Assembly: GCF_000797465.1 (NCBI RefSeq)
Contig: NZ_JSWG01000009.1
Coordinates: 310,001-374,000 of the forward strand
Direction of reading: 5' to 3'
DNA length: 64,000 bases
Source of the DNA: Psychroserpens jangbogonensis
GTDB lineage: Bacteria; Bacteroidota; Bacteroidia; Flavobacteriales; Flavobacteriaceae
Shown here: one piece after another, positions 9,239 to 17,109 of the stretch
Position numbering within the stretch: position 1 is the first letter of the stretch
Layout of the letters: every line of letters starts with the position of its first letter
Program-made: the position numbers and the translations under genes
Notes under the pieces: generated by a model
Told to the model about the DNA's origin: nothing
Databases searched by the model: none
The model's input: only the letters and a program-made list of their open reading frames with translations

Positions 9239-9240
9239 CA
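9193..9240 (+). repeat. attL of the tRNA-Asn island (48-bp direct repeat)
   Basis: The 48 bases from the anticodon arm to 2 bp past the tRNA end are repeated without change at 30147-30194. This is the usual attB/attP core of tyrosine-integrase islands that enter tRNA genes and restore the 3' half. The bases just outside the repeat differ on both sides (T against C before, T against A after). Confidence 0.95.
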
Positions 9241-9247
9241 TAGTTAG

Positions 9248-9280
9248 AAAAAGCCTTTACAGAGATGTAGAGGCTTTTTT
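9248..9280 (+). terminator. Terminator after tRNA-Asn, supplied by the island
   Basis: AAAAAGCCT at 9248-9256 pairs with AGGCTTTTT at 9271-9279 and is followed by T. It lies 8 bp inside the island, so the insertion replaces the tRNA's original terminator, which is now behind attR at 30202-30230. Confidence 0.75.
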
Positions 9281-9286
9281 ATTTCC

Positions 9287-9313
9287 TTTGGGTCGAACAT
9301 AGGTCGAACAAAT
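9287..9313 (+). repeat. 27-bp subterminal direct repeat, left copy
   Basis: This 27-bp sequence contains GGTCGAACA twice with two bases between. An identical copy in the same orientation lies at 30021-30047, just upstream of the island integrase gene. Paired subterminal repeats fit arm-type binding sites of an integrase or excisionase. In the circular form they would flank attP at about 100 and 46 bp. Confidence 0.75.
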
Positions 9314-9730
9314 TGAGTTGTTTAGTATTTTATCTCAGTCTTTTTTTATATGCTTTTTTGAAATATAAGAGTGAGTTCTGCTAATTATATGTTAATGTGA
9401 ATTCAGATTTTTAAGAAGATTAATTTTGATTTGATGTTCCTATTTGGAATTTTAGTTGTAAAATCTGCAACCAGCTTAGATTCATTTTTAAATAATCAAA
9501 ATTTTTCATAGAACAACTTTTTGTAACATGGTTGTTAAACTCAAAAAATAAACCGCGAAAAAAACCAAGCTTTTTTTCGCAATAGAGAAATTCAGAGTTC
9601 GAGTGAGTTTTCCCTTAAAGGTTTGAGTAAGCTTCACCTTTAAGAGTATGAGTGGCAATAGTTCCAAATTTGAAATTTAAGTAACAGAGTTTAGATAGGA
9701 GTTACAATTTTGGTCAGCTTTTCGCTGAAT
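9314..9730. other. Non-coding end of the island between the integrase arm site and the cassette array
   Basis: No convincing gene is seen in these 417 bp. There are two strong hairpins. GCGAAAAAAA at 9555-9564 pairs with TTTTTTTCGC at 9571-9580 around CCAAGC, which would act as a terminator in either direction. CTTAAAGGT at 9614-9622 pairs with ACCTTTAAG at 9636-9644. The first may stop transcripts leaving the distal end of the array before they reach tRNA-Asn. Confidence 0.55.
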
Positions 9731-9865
9731 GTGCTACGTGTTCGTGTATGGCTTGTTGCGTTGGCGAGAACTAAGTTAACAAAAGAAACCGAACCAGAGG
9801 AAATTCCGCAGGAATTTCCAAGTAGGCTAGAACCAAGCAATTGGTTATACACGTTGTTGTAAGCA
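9731..9865 (-). repeat. attC-like site 1 (distal end of array)
   Basis: It has the full inner structure, from ACGTGTTCGTGTATGG at the left to TTATACACGTTGTT at the right. The right flank GTAAGC belongs to cassette 1. The left flank reads TGTGCT and lacks one A of the usual AACGTG. It marks the end of the array and has no partner unit beyond it. Confidence 0.8.
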
Positions 9866-9869
9866 GTTT

Positions 9870-10625
9870 TTATTCACAACAAGGTTCTGTTTCGTAAAGC
9901 AAAGAGATGTTTGACTGAGTTAGTTCAACATTAAAAATTCCAATATCATCAAGTTTACCATTAAACTTGCCAAAAAATAAATCTCCAATATCTTGAACTG
10001 TTGGTGGATTGTTGCCACAGTCTGCAATGCCAGTATCTGTATCTTTTAAAACACCATTTCTATATATACTTAAAGTATTATTCAATTCATTGTAAGTAAT
10101 TACTAGATGATGCCAATTATTAATGTTGTTATTTAAATCTTCTGAAGGTTCATGTACGGAATTCAAATGACTAAACACTGGTTGTGCTAATTCAAATAAT
10201 CGTATTGACCATTGACCAATAGTGTCTGGACAATGTAAATCAATATCATCTCTACTAACTAAAACTCCATTTGATGTTGCATTATACCATAGAGAAATTG
10301 AAAATTCCGAAAGATTATCTAAAAAAGCAGTATTTGTTGTAGTAAGATATTCATTATTAATAGATTCAAATTTGTAAGCGCAATCAATATTTCCATCCCT
10401 GTCAGTAGTTGGAGAAGCTGTGGTTAAATTGGTTAAATCATTTGAATTAGACACATCATCAAGACTACCATTGCTGAAAGGATAAAAGGCAATTAAATTA
10501 CTTTGTAATCCAGATGGAATACATTGAGTTAACTGAATGTTTAAATCAACACTTGATGTGCTTTCATCGTTAGAGCAAGAAAAAAATATGCTTATCAAAA
10601 TAATTGTAAATAGAGTCTTTTTCAT
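9870..10625 (-). CDS. LamG-type (concanavalin A-like) lipoprotein, cassette 1
   Basis: A 251-residue lipoprotein: signal and lipobox IFFSCSN at the N-terminus, then a LamG/jellyroll domain from about residue 45 to 245. Typical marks are LIAFYPFSNGSLDDVSN at the start, FSISLWYN in the middle, NWHHLVITYN and YRNGVLKD further on, and GKLDDIGIFNVEL near the end. Such domains bind carbohydrate or protein at the cell surface. It ends 12 bp after attC-like site 1. Upstream in the same cassette is an outer-membrane barrel gene 99 bp away, so cassette 1 carries two genes in one direction. No ligand can be inferred. Confidence 0.8.
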   Translation of the reverse strand: MKKTLFTIILISIFFSCSNDESTSSVDLNIQLTQCIPSGLQSNLIAFYPFSNGSLDDVSNSNDLTNLTTASPTTDRDGNIDCAYKFESINNEYLTTTNTAFLDNLSEFSISLWYNATSNGVLVSRDDIDLHCPDTIGQWSIRLFELAQPVFSHLNSVHEPSEDLNNNINNWHHLVITYNELNNTLSIYRNGVLKDTDTGIADCGNNPPTVQDIGDLFFGKFNGKLDDIGIFNVELTQSNISLLYETEPCCE

Positions 10626-10724
10626 AATGTTTTATATTAAGACGCAAAAAGTGTAGAATGGTTGCGTCAAATTGTTTGAAAATAATATTATTAAATATAC
10701 CTATGTTAAACAGCTCTTTTGAAC

Positions 10725-11324
10725 TCACAAATAAATAGTAAAACCTATACCTAAAGTAAAACCATTATTAGTAGTTTCAAAAGTAGATTGGTCACTTGTA
10801 GTTTTATTATGCTGATAAGTAATGATGGGTTCTAAAGATGTATGTTCATTTAAAAAGAATGCGTATCCTAAACCAAACTGATATCTAAAAAAATCACTCC
10901 TATTTTCAAAACTATTACTGTCACTTTTACTGGAACCAAAACCTAAAGATGCTTGGCCGAAAAGACCATTTTTTAAATAATATCTAGCAAAAGGACCAAT
11001 TAAAAAACTTCTGCTAATGTTAGAAGATTTATTGCCATCAATATTTGTGAATTCATTTTCAGTGTAATTGAATGAAGTTTCAATACCTAGAGCTAGCCTG
11101 TCGATGATAAAATAGGCTGCTTTTGGGCTAATTCCAATTCCAAACGATTTATTCTTAATTTTAATTCCGTCTTGTTGAGATTTTGAATTGTTAGTTGAAA
11201 AGAATATTGAACCATCAACAATAAAATTTCCTTTGTCTGTAGGATTGGTTGATTCTTCTTTATCTTGAGCTAATGCATTAATAGTTGTAAAAAGCAAAAT
11301 AGTCACTATTAGTAATTTTCGCAT
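10725..11324 (-). CDS. Outer-membrane beta-barrel protein, cassette 1
   Basis: A 199-residue protein with signal peptide (ending INALAQ) and a small barrel of the OmpW/OmpX size class. It has alternating strands with the ends FGIGISPKAAYFI, FLIGPFARYYL, FRYQFGLGYAFFL and a C-terminal strand FTLGIGFTIYL ending in an aromatic/Leu pattern suited to BAM insertion. Function is unknown. It is the promoter-proximal gene of cassette 1; 116 bp separate its start from the recombination site, enough for its own promoter. Confidence 0.78.
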   Translation of the reverse strand: MRKLLIVTILLFTTINALAQDKEESTNPTDKGNFIVDGSIFFSTNNSKSQQDGIKIKNKSFGIGISPKAAYFIIDRLALGIETSFNYTENEFTNIDGNKSSNISRSFLIGPFARYYLKNGLFGQASLGFGSSKSDSNSFENRSDFFRYQFGLGYAFFLNEHTSLEPIITYQHNKTTSDQSTFETTNNGFTLGIGFTIYL

Positions 11325-11439
11325 AATTATGGATTTTAAGTTTCTTCTAACTTATCAATAAATATGCCATAAAATGATTTTAAATACTGAGAAAGTACTA
11401 ATTTGTAACCAATGTTTAAGGACGATACGGTTTGTCAAA

Positions 11440-11576
11440 TTGCTTACGTGTTCGTGTATGATTTCGTTGCGTGTTAAGCAACTAAATTAGTAAAAATGAA
11501 CCGAACCAGTGGACAATCCGCAGGATTTTCCACGTAGGCTAGAACTAGCAATGAATTATACACGTTGTTGGCAAAT
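11440..11576 (-). repeat. attC-like site 2
   Basis: Left flank TTGCTT before ACGTG pairs with GTAAGCA at the far end of cassette 1 (9859-9865). Right flank GGCAAA belongs to cassette 2. The inner stem includes a pair of GGA..TCC arms around CGCAGG. Confidence 0.85.
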
Positions 11577-11581
11577 CGTTT

Positions 11582-12283
11582 TTAATTCACCCATCGATTA
11601 ATAAACTTATAAGATATTGTATCATTTTTTTTATCTAACAAATAATATTCGCTTCCACCAGACCAACCAGCATAATAATCACTTAAAATAATTTTTGAAA
11701 TTTCCATTTTGGTGTATTTATCATAAGCTCTATAAGACAAATTCATAAGTAATTCGTACATAATATAATCGCAATAAAATATTGATTCCTTATCTGCTAT
11801 GTGGTTTTGCAACTTTTCTTTTCCTTTTGTGTACATCAAATAGATCTTAATATCTTTTTCACCCTTTTTAATATTCTTATCAAAAAAGTCAATGACATCT
11901 GAGTAACAAAATGAATATTTAATTTCATTCTGGTGTATTATTAATTTTTTAGAACAGACCAATTTAGAATTCTGTTTTATTATAGAAGTTACATAAGGTG
12001 ACAATCTATAATTTTTGTCTTTTTCATTTAATTTTGAACCATAAGCAAATAAGGTGTCATTTATTGCTATAAATTCAATTTTATGTCTTTTAGACCAATC
12101 AGCTTTTATATAATCAATCATTGTACTATCAACTCTTCCGTTTCTCTTTATGTATTTTAAATCTGAAGTACAGTTTAATTCAATATCCTGACTATTCCGA
12201 TTATCCTCATTATGACCACAACTTGAGAATAGAATTGCTAATAGAATTGCTAATAGAATTGTGCATAAATGTAAATACTTCAT
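11582..12283 (-). CDS. Lipoprotein of unknown function, paralogue of its neighbour, cassette 2
   Basis: From ATG at 12283 the product has 233 residues and a lipoprotein signal (ILLAILFSSCGHN). The frame stays open to 12346 but that would overlap the neighbour and bury the signal. The DNA just after the start shows a short tandem repeat (AATAGAATTGCT-like units around 12225-12260) that encodes the repeated LLAI in the signal. Residues NEIKYSFCYSDVIDFFDKN align with NEISFTFCFSDILMFIDKK of the neighbour, as do the flanking SKL.C.KK and a C-terminal EYYLLDKKNDTI/EYFLISKQEDTI. I do not recognise the family. It may be a tandem duplication inside one cassette. Confidence 0.7.
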   Translation of the reverse strand: MKYLHLCTILLAILLAILFSSCGHNEDNRNSQDIELNCTSDLKYIKRNGRVDSTMIDYIKADWSKRHKIEFIAINDTLFAYGSKLNEKDKNYRLSPYVTSIIKQNSKLVCSKKLIIHQNEIKYSFCYSDVIDFFDKNIKKGEKDIKIYLMYTKGKEKLQNHIADKESIFYCDYIMYELLMNLSYRAYDKYTKMEISKIILSDYYAGWSGGSEYYLLDKKNDTISYKFINRWVN

Positions 12284-12300
12284 GATGTTTAAATACGTTT

Positions 12301-12984
12301 TTACCAATTTTTCCAAAGTTCTACAGAATGATGTATATCTAAACATGAAAAAGATGCAATTGTATCTTCTTGTTTACTAATTAAGAAGTATTCATAACCT
12401 TCCCAGTTGCTAACCTTGAATTCATTAATAAACGTTTTTGGAATCATAGACTTTGTTTTATTGTCAAATAATTCAAACGGGATATTTCTAATTAGTTTGT
12501 AAATTGATTTATCACCAGATTTAATCGGTTCATGTTTTTTATTTTGTTCCATTTTCAACAAGATGTCTTTAAGTTCTTTTAAGTAAAAATCTCTGACATT
12601 ACCTTTTTCTAGTTTTTTATCTATGAACATCAAAATATCTGAAAAACAAAATGTAAATGAAATTTCATTAGATTTTATAGTTGCTTTTTTTTCGCATTCC
12701 AATTTTGAAGATATTTTCTGTATTGGATAAATCCAAGCAACTTGACTGAATTCATTTTTTCTAAGTTCAACAACTAAAAATGTCGTATCATTTTTCTGTT
12801 TATATCTGTAATTATTTTTAAGAGAGTCAAAATAGCTTTCTTTTTTATTGAATTCTATTTCTCTAACTGAGTATGTGTTTTTATATTTTAATTGAGTTGA
12901 TTTATTTAAAATTTCAATGTCATTATTTTTAGAACAGCTAAAGATAAATATTAGAAATATTATAATAAATGATGATTTTGTCAT
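12301..12984 (-). CDS. Lipoprotein of unknown function, paralogue of its neighbour, cassette 2
   Basis: From ATG at 12984 there are 227 residues with a lipoprotein signal (IFLIFIFSCSKN). An upstream TTG in the recombination site is an alternative start but adds only four residues. The start codon lies about 7 bp after the G^TT crossover, so almost no leader belongs to the cassette and a ribosome site or promoter must come from the attC-like DNA upstream or be absent. The protein shares a middle motif (SFTFCFSDILMFIDKK) and a C-terminal block with the next gene. The family was not recognised. Confidence 0.7.
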   Translation of the reverse strand: MTKSSFIIIFLIFIFSCSKNNDIEILNKSTQLKYKNTYSVREIEFNKKESYFDSLKNNYRYKQKNDTTFLVVELRKNEFSQVAWIYPIQKISSKLECEKKATIKSNEISFTFCFSDILMFIDKKLEKGNVRDFYLKELKDILLKMEQNKKHEPIKSGDKSIYKLIRNIPFELFDNKTKSMIPKTFINEFKVSNWEGYEYFLISKQEDTIASFSCLDIHHSVELWKNW

Positions 12985-12988
12985 AATG

Positions 12989-13127
12989 TTTGCCAACGTG
13001 TTCGTGTATGGTTAGTTGCGATGGCTAGCAACTAAATTAGTAAAAGAAAACGAACCAGAGGAAAATCCGATAGGATTTTCCGAGTACAAACAAACTGAGC
13101 AATTGATTATACATGTTGTTGTGCTTT
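12989..13127 (-). repeat. attC-like site 3
   Basis: Left flank TTTGCC before AACGTG is the complement of GGCAAA at the other end of cassette 2. Right flank GTGCTT belongs to cassette 3. Rc of the left flank (GGCAAA) does not match the right flank, which shows that complementarity runs across the gene and not the repeat. Confidence 0.87.
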
Positions 13128-13337
13128 CGTTATTTTAATGATTTTCTTTTTTCAATGCTATTTATGAGGTTGATAGTATTTTCTTTTAAATCTCTCAAAT
13201 AATCTTTTTAACACCTAATCTTTATTCCAATAAAAATTCTCATAATATTTGAATTTTTCTGTCGGTTCTATTAAACGTTCTCTAGCATCTTTATTAACAA
13301 TACTAAATAACCTAAACATTTAAAAAGAGCTTTCATG
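13128..13337. other. Cassette 3 tail, no clear gene
   Basis: Between attC-like site 3 and the DUF748 gene stop there are about 210 bp. The only frame of note is minus 13215-13319, 34 codons (MFRLFSIVNKDARERL..), probably a remnant of an earlier cassette gene. No promoter or stable hairpin was seen. Confidence 0.4.
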
Positions 13338-15536
13338 TTAATTAGCAATTGTATCTTTAGTAGGTTCTTCTTCTTCTTCTTCTCCCATTAAACCGTAAGT
13401 AATTAAAAACTTTGGATACGCACCAGAATTTTCAAGAGCTTCAGGTTTCCCTTGTTTAAGTTCAATGTTTGTAATTGGATATTCTAGTTTAAGATAGCTG
13501 TCTACTTTTTTCATAACGACTTCTCTTCGTGTTCTAGCTAAACTGTCTATGGGTTGGCCTTTAGTTAGCTGCTTAATGGCTATTGTGATGTTCAAAGAAT
13601 CATTACCCACTTTCTTAAAAACGTATGCGTTAAAATCCTTTTCGTTTTTTAAATAGTCATCTCCTGTATCTTTATTGAACTGTAATCCAATATATTCGGC
13701 CGCTAGAGCTTCCGTTAATAGCGTTGAATCTACAAAATAAGTCATTGTTATTTTTAAGGAATCTTTCTGTCGCTCTAAATCTAATAATTTAGACAACTGC
13801 CTTTCATGCTTTGGGTTAAGAATAGAATCTGTATACGTAAAATTCAATTCTTCTAATTCCTTTGGATCACCACCTACAAGACCTACTAAAAAGTTAATTG
13901 GTGCTGCTACTGTTTTCCCAATGACATTTTTGAAGGTTTTCCAGACAATGGCACCAATATCAGTGCTAGGATCATTTAAATCTCCTTTCACTGGAATATC
14001 TAAATTAACGTCTCCGTTTTTATCCGTTAAAAGAAAAAAGGCAAACTTTAATGGCAGATCGTAAAGTCCTCCCTTAGAATTTTCGAGAGACGCATTTTTA
14101 ACTAACAGTTTATTTTTACTATCAATTTGCCCGTTAGTCAATTTAGATTTTGAAAAGTAGTACATATCTCCTTTCAAAATACTGTGACCCATATAATGAT
14201 TCGTGTAAATGTTGAGATCTGATAATAAAAAATTTTCTATGGCAATGTCTAAGGTGGAATTCAAATAATTACTCGGATCAATACCTAATTCAGATTTTAA
14301 GGTACCACGTTCATTGAGTAGCATTGTTGTATAAATGTCTATCCATTCGCTCGTGTTGGTGATGCTATCTGAATCTATTTCAATCTCACTCAGGTTATAA
14401 TTAAAGGGTTGTCCGGTTAAATTATCTGTATAATCTAAGATCCCATTATTTAGTGTTAATTTGTTTATGGCATAATTTAGCGCGTTCTCAGTTTGTGATT
14501 GAATTGTGTCAGAGACGACAGCAGAAGTTTCAGGAGTGTTCTCAACGTTAATATCATCGAGTTTAAAAATGCGAAAGAAATTATTGGAAAGGGAATCTAA
14601 TTGAAAATAAGTATATGAATCGTCTATAGTCACTGAAGCCAGCTCATAGTTACTGTTATAATAATCGATAGACTGAATTTCTGTATTAATATGTTTGGCA
14701 GACATAAATGTTTTGCCGCTAGTATCAACCATTTCAAAGTCATTAACACTGACCGTGCCGGTTACAATCGATTTTATCGCTTCATTTGTGTTTCCTTCAA
14801 TTTTTATTTGCGAATTTAAAAGACCGTTAAAATCATTAATTTTTGCATATTCTGCGACATATTCATAGAATGGATTCAGGTATAAATCTTTTATTGTGAT
14901 AACCGCATCAAATTCACCATCTACAGGATTTACATTTATAGCTGATTGAAAGTACCCGCCATTTTTAAAATGAAACTTCACATCCGCATTACTTTTTTCT
15001 TTTTGGTCCCAACCTATATGAGGAATCATAAATGATAAATCTTCAATAAGTGTTTCTTTATCAACATTTTTATCGTCGAAGGAGAAATTTGAATCTTTCA
15101 ATTCAATATCAGAAATACTGTATTTAAAAGGCTCTGGATCTTTTGTGTTTATAGAGTCATCTGGTTGAGAATGGAAGGCTAATAAATCGTCAAAATTAAA
15201 GGTAGAATCCTTCATCACGGTTTTAACCATTAATCCTTTTATATAAAGCTGTTCGATTTCAATTTTATCTTTAAATAATTGTAAAGGTTCTAAATTTATA
15301 ATGAGGGTATCTAAAGTTGTAAACTCATCTTTATCATTACTTTCATACATTTTAAAGTCATAGACTTTAACTGTACTCGAGAAGTAATTATATTTTAATT
15401 TTCCAATATCTATTTTTCGGCCAATAAGTTCTTTACTATTATTGATGGCATAATTTTTTGTAATAGTTGGTAAAAAAATCAGAACTAATATTATGATTAG
15501 CACTAAACCAATTAGTGTTTTTTTTATTTTACCCAT
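13338..15536 (-). CDS. DUF748/AsmA-like membrane-anchored protein, cassette 3
   Basis: A 732-residue protein with one N-terminal membrane helix (residues 6-24) and a long periplasmic body of AsmA/DUF748 type. It has a conserved start (RKIDIGKLKYNYFSS), repeated beta segments such as LDTLIINLEPLQLF, and a late segment LAFFLLTDKNGDVNLDIPVKGDL. This last is the sequence typical for the family before an OmpA-like tail around 600-715. The C-terminus has an acidic run (EEEEEE). AsmA-like proteins act in lipid transport or envelope upkeep. At 2.2 kb it is a very large gene for a cassette. Its ATG overlaps the end of a truncated DUF6090-type frame by 8 bp, which suggests a fusion event or translational coupling. 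Confidence 0.82.
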   Translation of the reverse strand: MGKIKKTLIGLVLIIILVLIFLPTITKNYAINNSKELIGRKIDIGKLKYNYFSSTVKVYDFKMYESNDKDEFTTLDTLIINLEPLQLFKDKIEIEQLYIKGLMVKTVMKDSTFNFDDLLAFHSQPDDSINTKDPEPFKYSISDIELKDSNFSFDDKNVDKETLIEDLSFMIPHIGWDQKEKSNADVKFHFKNGGYFQSAINVNPVDGEFDAVITIKDLYLNPFYEYVAEYAKINDFNGLLNSQIKIEGNTNEAIKSIVTGTVSVNDFEMVDTSGKTFMSAKHINTEIQSIDYYNSNYELASVTIDDSYTYFQLDSLSNNFFRIFKLDDINVENTPETSAVVSDTIQSQTENALNYAINKLTLNNGILDYTDNLTGQPFNYNLSEIEIDSDSITNTSEWIDIYTTMLLNERGTLKSELGIDPSNYLNSTLDIAIENFLLSDLNIYTNHYMGHSILKGDMYYFSKSKLTNGQIDSKNKLLVKNASLENSKGGLYDLPLKFAFFLLTDKNGDVNLDIPVKGDLNDPSTDIGAIVWKTFKNVIGKTVAAPINFLVGLVGGDPKELEELNFTYTDSILNPKHERQLSKLLDLERQKDSLKITMTYFVDSTLLTEALAAEYIGLQFNKDTGDDYLKNEKDFNAYVFKKVGNDSLNITIAIKQLTKGQPIDSLARTRREVVMKKVDSYLKLEYPITNIELKQGKPEALENSGAYPKFLITYGLMGEEEEEEPTKDTIAN

Positions 15537-15687
15537 TTAAGCAATAATTTATTTTGGATTGTTTTTTAATTACATTTCTCATTCCAATTAATACAAGTAA
15601 GATTTCGCCAATAGCATATTTCAAATACTTTCCTGTTTTATTTTTCTCCATAAGGTCGTATCGTATTTTTCTAAAGAATTTAATCAT
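15529..15687 (-). pseudogene. Truncated DUF6090-type N-terminus, cassette 3
   Basis: Fifty-two codons begin MIKFFRKIRYDLMEKNK and run through the first membrane helix (YAIGEILLVLIG), then lose similarity (MRNVIKKQSK..) and stop inside the start of the DUF748 gene (ATGGGTAA overlap). The first 35 residues match the intact genes at 23109-23861 and 24056-24829, and the upstream DNA matches to the recombination site. So it is a decayed or replaced cassette gene whose leader may still be used as an upstream frame. Confidence 0.72.
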
Positions 15688-15710
15688 TGGTTAGCGGTTT
15701 GTCATAATGA

Positions 15711-15876
15711 AGCACAATGCTCCCTGTGTATAGCGTAGTGAGGCGCGCCTCACGAAGAGCTATGTTCGCGCCTCATTCGCTATACATTATGTTGTGTGTA
15801 GTTTCTTGAGGAGCTCACAAGGAACTGCATAAATATACATTAATTAGTCGAGGTGCGATCAACAGGGAGCATTGTG
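15711..15876 (-). repeat. Divergent, compound attC-like site 4
   Basis: Left flank AAGCAC pairs with GTGCTT of cassette 3. The rest differs from other sites. A 14-bp perfect inverted repeat spans it (CACAATGCTCCCTG at 15713-15726, CAGGGAGCATTGTG at 15863-15876). Inside are GTATAGCG/CGCTATAC (15728-15735, 15778-15785) and a perfect 16-bp GC-rich palindrome (15738-15753). A second right border, TATACATTATGTTGTG near 15782-15796, resembles the usual TATACACGTTGTT, so the site may be two sites nested. Confidence 0.65.
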
Positions 15877-15942
15877 GGTAATTAGTAGAAAAGGAGCGTT
15901 TGCAAAACGCGGTTTCTATGTGCCGCAGGCAATTACCCACAA
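15872..15942 (-). other. Geneless mini-cassette (cassette 4)
   Basis: The ends TTGTGGGTAATT at 15872-15883 and AATTACCCACAA at 15931-15942 are a perfect 12-bp inverted repeat, the longest end match in the array. Between them are only 47 bp with a small hairpin (GCGTTT GCA AAACGC). There is no reading frame worth naming. It fits the empty cassettes known from large integrons, or a regulatory or structural RNA unit. Confidence 0.55.
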
Positions 15943-16071
15943 CGTCTTCGTGTATGATTTCGTTGCGTGTTTCAGCAACTAATTTAGTAAACAAAAACGA
16001 ACCAGAGGAAATTTCGAAGGAATTTCCAAGTAGGCTAAAACTAGCAATGAATTATACACGTTGTTAGCAAA
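15931..16071 (-). repeat. attC-like site 5
   Basis: Left flank ACCCAC before AACGTC completes the mini-cassette. Right flank AGCAAAC opens cassette 5. The inner part is standard: TCGTGTATGATTTCGTTGCG at left, TAGCAATGAATTATACACG at right. Confidence 0.85.
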
Positions 16072-16077
16072 CGTTTT

Positions 16078-16830
16078 TTATTCTTTCAAAAATTTTAAAG
16101 TGTTTCCGTCATCAAATTTCATGAAGTATAGTCCATTCATAAAGTTTCTGATATCAATTTCTTCATTGCTTTTAATACTACCTTTAATGACTTCCTGCCC
16201 TAACGCATTTAAAATACTGTATTTTTTAATTGTTTCTAAATTAGGCATCATAATCGTAATATAATCTCTAGAAGGATTAGGGAATATACTAACCGCCTTA
16301 TGCACTTCATAATTGTCTATACTTAAGGGGGCATCTGCAATAGAAACGTTAAAAAAGAAATCGCAACAAATTTCTTCTGATCCATCTTGAAATGCGGTTC
16401 CACCTGGATAACCATTAAAAGAATTGTATAAAACATCTATACTATTAACAGTAAATTCAAAGGTGTATTGACTATCTTGTGTTAAATTTAAAGTACCAGT
16501 AATATTTATTCTAATAGGGTCACCAATGTTATTTATCGTTATTGAAGGATGTGACTGTGTATATATCGGTGTACTATTGACGTTATTTCCACTATAAATA
16601 TTTAAATTTCCAGCAGATACTGTTCCTGTTTCATTTGATATTAATTGTAGGTATTCTAAATATCCATTGCATTCCGCAACAAAACCTTGACCCCAAAGAA
16701 AAGTATCATTGTGTTCAACAATATCAACATTTTCGCCATACGTAATAATACATTGCGCAGATAAATGCTGAGAAAAAAAAATTATTGCGATAGTCAAACT
16801 AATTCTAAAGGTAATCATGGTATTTTTCAT
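16078..16830 (-). CDS. Secreted protein with T9SS type A sorting domain, cassette 5
   Basis: A 250-residue protein with signal peptide (ending QHLSAQ), a beta-rich body of about 160 residues rich in Asn, Thr and Ser, and a C-terminal T9SS type A domain. That domain starts at about VSIFPNPSRDYITI, with YSILNALGQEVIKG and FMNGLYFMKF, ending KFLKE. The body has paired Cys (EICCDFFF) and resembles lectin or adhesin modules, but I do not recognise a family. It is the only gene of cassette 5, filling it almost fully (7 bp after one site, 19 bp before the other), so the cassette is a single-gene unit. Confidence 0.8.
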   Translation of the reverse strand: MKNTMITFRISLTIAIIFFSQHLSAQCIITYGENVDIVEHNDTFLWGQGFVAECNGYLEYLQLISNETGTVSAGNLNIYSGNNVNSTPIYTQSHPSITINNIGDPIRINITGTLNLTQDSQYTFEFTVNSIDVLYNSFNGYPGGTAFQDGSEEICCDFFFNVSIADAPLSIDNYEVHKAVSIFPNPSRDYITIMMPNLETIKKYSILNALGQEVIKGSIKSNEEIDIRNFMNGLYFMKFDDGNTLKFLKE

Positions 16831-16848
16831 TTGAAATTTGTTTTTAAT

Positions 16849-16985
16849 GTTTGCTAACGTTTATGTATAAGAATAGTTGCGGGTTTGTATGCGAGGATTT
16901 TCCGAAGGAAAATCAGACGTTACAAACACGCAACGACCTTTGATTAAGCACTAACCGCAATTATTTTTATACGTTGTTAGCCTTT
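16849..16985 (-). repeat. attC-like site 6 (more diverged)
   Basis: Left flank GTTTGCT pairs with AGCAAAC of cassette 5. Right flank AGCCTT opens cassette 6. Inner parts are more diverged (ACGTTTATGTATAAG at left), but the inner boxes still pair. The middle carries GAGGATTTTCCGAAGGAAAATC. Confidence 0.8.
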
Positions 16986-17109
16986 CGTTATTATTGCTTT
17001 ATTAAAATAGAAATAAATAATATATAAAATTAGCAACAAGGTTCAAAATAACGATTTAATTAAAAATGAGTAACTTACTTTGTTTTTAACTTATAAAATA
17101 CATCAATCT

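Noticed and set aside
13215-13319. 34-codon frame in the tail of cassette 3
   Set aside because: Too short and without clear features; kept only as a possible remnant within the tail entry.
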